A DNA stretch of 48,728 nucleotides from positions 89,444 through 138,171 of the forward strand of contig CACRSC010000005.1 in the NCBI GenBank assembly GCA_902651635.1, written 5' to 3'. Positions 41,814 through 48,728 of this stretch are shown here, piece by piece. The notes under the pieces were generated by a model that was not told the origin of the DNA, searched no databases, and was given only the letters and a program-made list of their open reading frames with translations. Each line of letters begins with the position of its first letter. The stretch's first letter is position 1. Source of the DNA: Mastigamoeba balamuthi (lineage: Eukaryota; Evosea; Mastigamoebida; Mastigamoebidae). Made by a program: the position numbers and the translations under genes.

Positions 41814-44800
41814 TCATAGATTGAGGACGGGAGATACTTCGATCACAGCATCGAGATTTCTGGACACCGGCGCTCCGACTGAGAGAGAAACGAGCACGCA
41901 CGGTCTCTCGAGGTGGGCAAGAGGCACTAAAGAGAGGGGATCACGCGAGCTTGCGTGACGAATCACCTTTACACCACGTTGCCGGTCTAGGTCTGGGGCA
42001 GATAGAGACTGAGCTTGGCCACGTGCGAAGTAGGCCAGTGCATCACCAGCGAGTTGAAAACGGACGAAGTGGTGGACAATGAAGGGAACCAAAAACGGTG
42101 CTGCCCCAGTCGCACTAACACGCACGAGAACTGTCGCCTTGGGCCGAGAATTGCGGCGATTCTCCCCCCATGTTGCAGTGACAGGGAGGTCACCAACGGT
42201 GCAGCATGAGTACAGAGAGATCTTTGCGATTCCCTTTCCTGCAGGCAACAAGCCCCGGCATTGAGAACGGATATCAGAAATGATTTCATGATCATCCTGG
42301 TTATCCAGATCCTTGACTGTCCCATAGACTGGCTCTGGGTGGACTGTCGGCTGTTTGCGACTATGAACTAGCCTGATTATGTCGTGTGCATGCTTAAGGA
42401 ATCCCTTTTGAACGGTCTCAGACAGCTTGCTCACAGGAGGAATCAATGCTGACCAGAAACTTGGGTCTGGGGAACGTTAATTTGCATCACAGAGGCAAAG
42501 GTGAGCGAACCTGCAGCGCAACGATCACAGTAGTTCACCAGCATGGTCTCCTCAACATTTGTAGAGCCAAGGTCCACCGATTTCACACACCGTATCAATC
42601 TTTCCATTGGCAGCAGCCACCATCCATAAACTGACGAGAGATAAGTGTGTGTGTTTCGGGTGGTGTGTACCTGGGCCAAAGCGGCTGATGCACTGGGGAA
42701 GATGCAGGGCCATGTGCATTGACGGCGTAACATTGTCGGGGTACGCAATGCTGTAGGAGTCATGACGCTGGTCGAGAGCAACACACAGCTTCCTGCCACA
42801 ATAGACAATGAGACAAACAAGCCTGTTAGAGATTGTACTGAATTGATCGTTCTGTGTGAACGTGAAGGAAAGCGAGAGTAACCACGTCAAATAGCTGCAG
42901 GATCGACTGGCGCATCTGTGAGGTGTGAGGTTGTCGAGAATAGTCCCCACGGCGTACTGCCTCGTCCTTGACGGGGTCCTTATCACCCACAAGGTCGTAC
43001 ATGGAATAGATCATGGAATGCTCGACAAATGAACGCACCTCAGCAGCAGACTGGCTTGCAAGAGTAATATACTTCCCCTCTTGATTCCAAAACGCCTTCT
43101 GGGAACCATTTGTGTATCCCGGAATTTCCGCTGAGATTTCTGGCTCGGTTGTCAGGTCAAGGCGAAGGATGCACCCATACCCTCTGCTCTTTTGACGAAA
43201 TTGTCCTTCTCGCCACGGTCGGTGATTGTGTGCAACAGACTCTTCAGGTGTGTTTTCGTGAGATTCAATAGAATAGTGTGCGCTGGCTCCAGCGCTACAG
43301 AGTCAAGGTAGTGAAAGTGTTTCATTTCGAACAGCTCAGTCCATCTGACAAGGAGTGCAGTGGGGGGGGGGGTAAGGGAAAGAAAGAAGGTCTTCGAACT
43401 TGTACCTTATGGAGTTCGCTTTGAACAACGCATTTGCCTCTTTGATCGTTCGAGCTTTTCGGTAGTCCTCAGCAAAAGCGAACAGCTGGAGGCGACTGTT
43501 ACAAAAAAGCACAAGACTAGCAGTCGTACTTTCGCAGGGTCGTGCGGTTGACCAATTGGACCAACACAACTGTCACCAGACGGCTTGAAGTTGCAATAAT
43601 TGCAGGCACGCACGTGTCTATGACCCTTCCAGCCGATCATTTTCCTCAAAGCTGGCATGTCCCCAGAGACAATTGCAACACACCCAAGGCTCTTTCCTGT
43701 GGAGGGATCCACCTCCCGCTCCAACTTCTTGATCTCTTGAACAAGGACACGAAGGTAGGCATTCATTCTCTCCCCTACTGGTTCTTTCGGCCCTGGTATG
43801 ATCATAACAAGGGGCGTCCAATCTGTGGGTGATAAGACAGTTACGATAAGAGGGGGAAAGTACCAGGGGAGAAACGCAATTTTTGTGGCAAATTGAGAAT
43901 CGGCATGAAGATCAGGCCAACTGAATACTTTTCTTTGAGGAAAGGACTGAACCAGTCGAGTGTCACCATAAGGGAATACACGAAGTTGTCCCAGCAACTC
44001 TTCCTCATGTGGGAGCCGTCCCAGACGTCACGCAGCACTAAAACGATGGTTCAGGTACTGTGGAGTGGGGGAGGGAGGGAAGGAAGGAAGGGCCGCACTC
44101 CCATCAGACGACGACCGTGTTTCTGAGGACATAATTGTTGTCCGAAGGTTCTTTGACTGCTCGAGGTATCGCAGCCAAGCCACAATGGGTATGTGATAAC
44201 ACGTTTGCCTAGGGTGCATCTTGTTGGCCCGCTCTACAACGAGATTAGTGTTGCACTTCCTCTTCCCACGCATGGCAGAGCATTGTATTCTCCTCTGAGC
44301 CTCGGACAATGTGTACGTAGCACAGCACGCAGGACACACAACAAGACACTCCACTCTGTGTATCCGTATTGCTGAGAGAGTGTTCCGCAATGCTCGAATG
44401 TCGTGAGGAAGATGCGGACACCACATGAGGAGACCCTCAGTAATCCGTAACAGACCGCAAGTAAACAACAGAACGAGCTGCACGAGGTTGTGACTGAGTC
44501 CTTTCTTTGTCGCAGCCCACAGAATCATCCTAAGAAACAGCTGGACGATCCAAACTGCCATCACGTTAGTGAGGGGCGTGGGAGCAGTTGCCGCACAGTT
44601 GCAACGACTCTCGCCTTCGGAAGTACCCTGCTCCTCCGCCTCCAAAGACTCGCCTCCAAACTTGTCCTCGTTTTTACAGTCTGTCGACGATGTTAAATAA
44701 AGAGTGGTGCGTCTCCAACTTGCCAGCCTCGCCTCCCCCGTCGACAACGTGTGCTGGCGTGGCAGAAATCGGGATGCCTGCAGTAACGTGTATGTTCTCC

Positions 44801-45748
44801 TCCGTTTCTTCCTCCGAACTGGTGTCAGTGGCCATCGAAGAGGGGGGAGGAACGGCATCGTCCTCCTTCTCCTCGTGGTTATCCTGCTCCTGTCCCTGCT
44901 TTTGAGCAGCACAGTGTCTCGCTCTCGTAGAGGGGTGGACGAGTTTTCCTTTCTTCGAGTGCTGTAGACACTTGAGGCAGGTGCACCATGCATTCCCACC
45001 AGAACGCAGAGCATCCTCTGCTGCCTCTGCTGTCGCTTTCCTGGAATTTGTAACGTCAATACCATCTCACGGCGGTTCCATACCGTTGTCCAGCCGTCCG
45101 AGCTTGCGGTTCGACCTCGTCTCTGTCCTCTGCCGCGGGGACGCTGAAGTCCGTTGGTGGTGGTGGGGGGAGGGGGCGGCGGTAGAGCCGAGATTGAGTT
45201 GTGCACACAGTTTCGATGTGTCTGGGCGGCCGCTTGAGCAACCAGACACGGGTGCTGCGATCGGGTGGGGGGGGCGAGTTAGTACATACTGAAGACCTGG
45301 CGCAAGGGGCACCCGGTAGTCCCGCGGGAGCATGGGGGGCGCCTGGCGGTGTGGAGGCACGAGGGGCGCTTGCTGGTGCCGAGACAACGCGTGAAGCGCC
45401 AACCACCGGTGTGGCAGCGTGAGGGCGGGCACCTGGTGGTGCGGAACCGCGACTGGCGCCCAGCGGTACGGAGGCGGGAGCGGTGCCGGGTGGCCCCAGT
45501 ATGGAGGCGGTAGCGGCGCCGGGCTCCGCAATGTGGCGGGCGGCTGGCTACGGCACAGGGTCCTGGGGGACGTGGCCTGGCGGTGGCGGTGCTGCCTCGG
45601 CGGCATCGCTGACCGGTGACGACGCGCGGGGCACGGCAGCACTGCGCCCGGCGCTGTGACGAGATAATTGCGGAACAGGGCAGGCGTACGAAAGCGGGCG
45701 CTTCGGGTCAGGAGCACCAGCAGACGGGTGCGCACACGAGCGCTTCAT
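41814..45748 (-). CDS. Tnp2-family transposase of the CACTA element, multi-intron
   Basis: The minus-strand exons read in order as a Tnp2 transposase: WCTCLKCLQHSKKGKLV (N-terminal Cys motif, exon from 45040), an acidic linker, ALRNTLSAI...CLVVCPACCATY (44.4-44.2 kb), LMVTLDWFSPF...SVGLIFMPILNLP, VMIIPGPKEP, GDMPALRKMIGWKGHRHVRACNYC, SIRWTELFEMKHFHYLD...EPAHTILLNL, TPSMHMALHL, and FGPVYGWWLLPMER. Introns are tiny: 45070-45041, 44098-44038, 43863-43823, 43529-43486, 43405-43346, 42885-42852, 42670-42631 and 42510-42467 (30-61 nt). One more lies near 44.69 kb. One junction near 43175-43215 is unresolved: either a 35-nt intron with a weak acceptor, or a frameshift. The first exon is proline-rich; ATG 45748 is a likely but unproven start. 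The stop is at 41814. Confidence 0.87.
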
Positions 45749-45879
45749 GGAGGCGGGAGGCGGGGGGTTGCGCGGCGCGACAAAAGCGGTTGTGTCTTTG
45801 CCGGCCGGTGAGATATTTTGGGGAGAATTGGCGGGCGTCGCCCTCCGCTCCCCGGCATCGCGCCGTCTTGTCCCTCAAG

Positions 45880-46042
45880 GCGTCGCTCTTCGCGTGTCCC
45901 TCGTACACATTTTTGGAGACAGTTGTTCCATCGGGAGTCGCTTTGCCGCGTCGCTCGAGAAAATCTCTCGGAGGACGTCGCGCGCAGACCCGGTCGCTCA
46001 GCCTGTCGCTGCCACTCCGAGCGACTTTTAGACAATCCGGCA
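45880..46042. promoter_or_regulatory. Right subterminal repeat zone of the CACTA element
   Basis: CGAGCGA at 46018-46024, its complement TCGCTCG at 45951-45957, and TCGCTC variants at about 45883 and 45993. These mirror the motifs near the left end. The zone also lies upstream of the transposase start and may overlap its promoter. Confidence 0.6.
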
Positions 46043-46072
46043 AAAACCATCGTTCAGGACACGGGCACAGTG
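46043..46072 (-). repeat. Right terminal inverted repeat of the CACTA element
   Basis: 30 bp ending GGGCACAGTG on the plus strand; reverse complement begins CACTGTGCCC. Pairs with 40152-40180. Confidence 0.9.
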
Positions 46073-46075
46073 AAC
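46073..46075. repeat. Target-site duplication, right copy (AAC)
   Basis: AAC immediately outside the right terminus, identical to 40149-40151. Confidence 0.85.
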
Positions 46076-46176
46076 GCGACCAGCGAGTCGTTGGTGCCCG
46101 CGGCGGCTCTCACGAACGCGGTGCTCGCCGCGAAGGCGAGGCACACGGCGAGGGAGCGGCAGAGGTGGCTGGGCAT
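46073..46176 (-). pseudogene. Displaced 5' end of surface gene D (start codon and signal peptide)
   Basis: ATG at 46176 opens MPSHLCRSLAVCLAFAAS, a signal peptide, and continues AGTNDSLVAF, which aligns with 'ATDQDALLAY' of protein A. The frame then runs into transposon sequence and stops within a few codons. The last family-like residue coincides with the transposon terminus. Joined to the sequence at 40148 after removing the element and one AAC copy, the codon interrupted by the insertion is restored as TTC and exon 1 becomes 81 codons, in frame with exon 2. An AT-rich CATAAAAAG lies ~45 bp upstream and may be part of the promoter of D. Confidence 0.9.
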
Positions 46177-46387
46177 CACTGGGAGTGGACCTCGTGTCCT
46201 GACAGCGTTTCTCTTTTTATGACCGCGTATTTTGTGTTCCGGGTTCGTTTTATTCTTTGCCCGTTGTGCACAATTCGGCCGCCGAAACTCGGAATGCGCG
46301 TTCCGTCTCTAGCCGCATTTCCGCCGGTTCTCTCAGTGCTCCCCCGCCTCGAGAGACAGGAGCGGCGCCACTCGGCGTGCGTCCCGC

Positions 46388-47184
46388 TCAGCCGCCGCGC
46401 GGACGCCCGATGTAGCCGCAGCCCCTGCACCGACGGCACCAGCAGACCTCGAGCTCGTCCTCGGCGAGGTCCGTCCAGTTGTAGTCGAGCGTCAGCAGTG
46501 CACCTGTTTCACAATACCCGATTTGTCAATTGAATGGCAGCGCTCCGGGCACGGCGGTACTGTAAGCCGCCCCTCCCCCGCCCCTGCGCGCGCCTCGTGG
46601 GACGTCGGCCGTTGTGATGACGCCCGGAAGCAGCATCGCCTCGCCGCTGTCGTCGGGCACCTGCACGGCGATGATGGCGGTGTTGGCGTCGGCGCAGCTG
46701 TGCATCAGGTAGCGCGGCAGCAGCGACGACCGCGCCGACTGGTCGACGACCACGTCGAGGAACGCGATGTCGGTGTTGCGGCACGCCTCCCCCGGGCCCC
46801 TCGCAGCGACCACGGCGCCCCAGGCCAGCCCGAGCAGCGTGTACGCCGGGGCGTCGCGCGTGGCCCGGGCAGCGAGCCCGAGGTCCGCCGGCTGACCAGG
46901 AATCGAGCCGACTGAGTTCCGTTGCAGAGCAACAACGAGCGCACCGCTACAACGTGCACGAGCTCGACGCCCGGGCCCGCAGCCAGCCACTGGTCGTACT
47001 GGGCCCGCGTCAGGTCCGCCGTCGGCGTGTCGCGCAGGGCCTCGACGCAGGCGGGCCGCGCCAGGGCGCTGGAGAGGCGCAGGAGTCCTGCAGACCCGCT
47101 CATACCGCGCTGCCCCGCGTCCCGCTCTGCCGCCGCTGCCAGCGCGTCGCGCCGCCACCCGAAGTAGCCGTCGCTGCCCTCCAT
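46388..47184 (-). CDS. SET/post-SET domain protein (putative lysine methyltransferase), 228 aa
   Basis: Exons 47184-46945, 46891-46561 and 46503-46388, with introns of 53 nt (GTGCGC) and 57 nt (GTACCG); frames join cleanly. The C-terminal half resembles the catalytic half of SET domains. It has NTDIAFLDVV..., YLMHSCADANTAI (family: 'hhNHSC.PN', with Met for Asn), VITTADV, then ALLTLDYNW with the conserved Tyr of 'ELT.DY', and a post-SET-like cluster CWCRRCRGCGYIG (family: 'C.CG...CRG.I'). The N-terminal SET segment with the cofactor-binding 'GxG' is not obvious, and a glycine-rich insert sits before ALLTLDY. It may be a diverged or catalytically altered methyltransferase. The start ATG follows a stop-bearing leader 176 bp downstream of the Sel1 gene's stop on the same strand. 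Confidence 0.72.
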
Positions 47185-47360
47185 CGACGCGACCCCCCGA
47201 GACCAGAGGCAGGAGGCCAGTGCTGGTTTGTCCACACGCGTTAACAAGTGCGCTGCAGTGCTATGAAATATCTCTAAGTCCGAGGGAGGAGGTGTTTGCG
47301 GGAATCGACCCCGCCGTTGGGGGCACACGCGGAGGAGAGCCGGGGGGGATGACGGGGGCC

Positions 47361-48728
47361 TCAGTCGGCCACGAGGGCCAGGTGGCGCGCGAGCGCGTGG
47401 TTGTCGGAGCGCTGGCAGAGCTCGTAGGCCCTGCGGACGTCCTGCGGGACGGCGTCGCCCGTGGCCAGCATCGTCGCCAGGACCGACATGGCCTCCTTGT
47501 GGCCCTTGGCGGCCGCGGCCTCGAAGAGCGCGGCGGCCTGGGCCCTGTCCTGCGGCACGCCCTCGCCCTTGGCGAGCATCTTGGCGAGCCTGTGCTGCGC
47601 GCCCGGGTCGCCGAGCCCCGCGGCGAGCCGGAACCACTCGGCGCCCTCGGCCTCGTCGCGCGGCACGCCGTCGCCGTGCTTGAGCATCCACGCGAGGCCG
47701 CACATGGCCTTGACGTTGCCGCGCTCGGCGGCCAGGCGGTAGAGCCGCGCGGCCTCGGGCTTGTCGACGGGCGCGCCCTCGCCGTGCTTGAGCATCCACG
47801 CCAGGCAGCACTGCGACTTGGCGTCGCCCTGGGCCGCGGCCGCGCGGAACAGCTCGACCGCGCGCGCCTTGTCCTCGCGCACGCCGTCGCCCGCGCGCAG
47901 CATCATCGCGTACTTCCTGCGCGCGCGCTCGTCGCCCTTGTCGGCGGCCGCCCTCATCAGCCGCGCGGCCTCTGCGCGGTCCTCGGCGACGCCCTCGCCG
48001 TGCCGCAGCATCTGCGCGAGGTCGCAGAGCGCCCTGTGCTCGCCCTGGGCCGCCGCGAGCCGCAGCAGCCGCAGGGCCTCGCCTGCGTCGCGCGGGACGC
48101 TCTGCCCGTGTCGGTACATCCACGAGAGGTAGTACTGCGAGCGCGCGTAGCCCGCGGCCGCCGACGCGCGGATGAGCCGCACGGCCTCCGCGTCGTCGGG
48201 CGCCGTGCCCTCGCCCTTGTGCAGCATGATGGCCAGGTTGTGCTGGGCCGCGCAGAGCCCGCGCCGCGAGGCCGTCGCCAGCAGCCGCACGGCCTCGCCC
48301 TTGTCCTCGGGCACGCCGTCGCCGTACTTGAGCATCCGCGCCAGCTCGTAGCCCGCCTGCTCGGCCCCGCGCTCTGCCGCCGCCCGCAGCAGCCGCGCGG
48401 CCCCGGGCTTGTCGACGCGCATGCCCTCGCCGTCGCGCATCATCACCGCGAGGTTGCACTGCGCCCGCGGGTCGCCCGCCTCGGCGGCCATCGCCAGCAG
48501 CCGCGCGGCCTCTGCGAGGTCGACGGCGACGCCCTCGCCGTGCTTGTACATCCACCCCAGCACCGTCTGCGCGGCCGCGAAGCCCTGGCCCGCCGAGCGC
48601 GCGTAGAGCCGCAGGGCCTCTGCGCGGCTCTCGCGGACCCCGCGGCCCGCGAACAGCAGCGACGCGTAGCTGTACTCTGCGGCCGCCAGCCCCGCAGACG
48701 CCGCCGCCGCCAGGTACCGCGCCGCGGA
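47361..48728 (-). CDS. Sel1-repeat protein, partial (5' end outside the window)
   Basis: 455 codons are visible with no intron; the frame is open to the window edge, so the N-terminus is missing. It consists of twelve 36-residue Sel1-like repeats of the pattern A..QhhLAhMh..GeGV..D..EAarLhr.AA..G (for example LAWMLKHGDGVPRDEAEGAE), then a short C-terminal tail ending LALVAD. Sel1 repeats form alpha-solenoid scaffolds related to TPRs that assemble membrane or signalling complexes; the partner cannot be told. Third positions are almost always G or C. There is no signal peptide in the visible part. Confidence 0.95.
   Translation of the reverse strand, partial: SAARYLAAAASAGLAAAEYSYASLLFAGRGVRESRAEALRLYARSAGQGFAAAQTVLGWMYKHGEGVAVDLAEAARLLAMAAEAGDPRAQCNLAVMMRDGEGMRVDKPGAARLLRAAAERGAEQAGYELARMLKYGDGVPEDKGEAVRLLATASRRGLCAAQHNLAIMLHKGEGTAPDDAEAVRLIRASAAAGYARSQYYLSWMYRHGQSVPRDAGEALRLLRLAAAQGEHRALCDLAQMLRHGEGVAEDRAEAARLMRAAADKGDERARRKYAMMLRAGDGVREDKARAVELFRAAAAQGDAKSQCCLAWMLKHGEGAPVDKPEAARLYRLAAERGNVKAMCGLAWMLKHGDGVPRDEAEGAEWFRLAAGLGDPGAQHRLAKMLAKGEGVPQDRAQAAALFEAAAAKGHKEAMSVLATMLATGDAVPQDVRRAYELCQRSDNHALARHLALVAD

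Larger units (their letters stand above)
40152..46072. mobile_element. CACTA/En-Spm-type DNA transposon, 5,921 bp
   Basis: The left terminus begins CACTGCGCCC and the right terminus, read inward, begins CACTGTGCCC. The ~30-bp inverted repeats then differ at four positions plus one indel and include GAACGATG. The flanks are a 3-bp duplication AAC, the CACTA-superfamily hallmark. Copies of CGAGCGA or its complement cluster near both ends, as expected of subterminal transposase-binding repeats. The element carries a Tnp2-family transposase gene and a second gene, both read right to left. The usual terminal pentamer is CACTA; CACTG variants are known. Intact ends, a perfect duplication and long open exons argue for a young, possibly active copy. 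Confidence 0.93.

Noticed and set aside
45067-45735. Independent proline-rich protein gene
   Set aside because: A 30-nt intron (45070-45041) joins it in frame to the Tnp2 N-terminal Cys motif, so it is better taken as the transposase's first exon region, though its own start is not settled.
46705-48555. 616-codon minus-strand frame overlapping the Sel1 gene and the SET gene
   Set aside because: Out-of-frame shadow over the Sel1 repeats that runs into SET exon 1; its Arg/Ala-rich product shows period-36 repetition only because the Sel1 DNA does.

Overview
This is nuclear DNA from a GC-rich, intron-containing eukaryotic microbe. Several families seen here are eukaryotic: an Ariadne-type RBR ubiquitin ligase, a histidine acid phosphatase of the inositol-polyphosphate type, a SET/post-SET protein, a Sel1-repeat protein, and large secreted cysteine-rich proteins with C-terminal hydrophobic tails. 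Introns are short GT-AG introns, and most donors have C at position +4 (GTGC or GTAC). I cannot name the organism. A free-living or parasitic protist such as an archamoeba or a metamonad is only a guess.

Layout. 1-8.33 kb is visibly AT-richer and holds no intact gene, only relics: a cathepsin B fragment, a DDE transposase and short inverted-repeat elements. 8.34-10.47 kb is an intact P-loop NTPase gene. 10.5-16.0 kb is a second relic zone with a 98-bp tandem repeat and a 1.85-kb element with ~200-bp terminal inverted repeats enclosing retrotransposon-like remains. 16.0-23.4 kb holds ordinary genes: Ariadne ligase, acid phosphatase and two small paralogous unknown genes. 23.7-40.2 kb is a cluster of four paralogous cysteine-rich surface-protein genes (A at 23687-27422 minus, B at 28256-31188 plus with an N gap, C at 33243-36362 minus, D at 37015-40151 minus plus its displaced 5' end at 46073-46176) and one 3' fragment. 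46.4-48.7 kb holds a SET-domain gene and the 3' part of a Sel1-repeat gene.

The most striking structure is a 5,921-bp CACTA/En-Spm-type DNA transposon at 40152-46072. It has CACTG termini, ~30-bp imperfect inverted repeats, clustered CGAGCGA subterminal motifs and a 3-bp target duplication (AAC on the plus strand). It encodes a Tnp2-family transposase with at least ten very short introns and a second, unrecognised 327-aa protein. It sits inside the signal-peptide exon of surface gene D. Removing it with one copy of the duplication rejoins the exon exactly in frame (81 codons, against 83-87 in the paralogues).

The surface proteins share one plan: signal peptide, one conserved intron, a ~200-residue propeller-like head, then 13-17 cysteine-rich repeats carrying a D-x-D block, then a hydrophobic tail like a GPI-anchor signal. 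Identity between paralogues is patchy, as expected from gene conversion. Two assembly joins marked by a single N (13125 and 31998) and a 759-N gap (30050-30808) limit interpretation locally.
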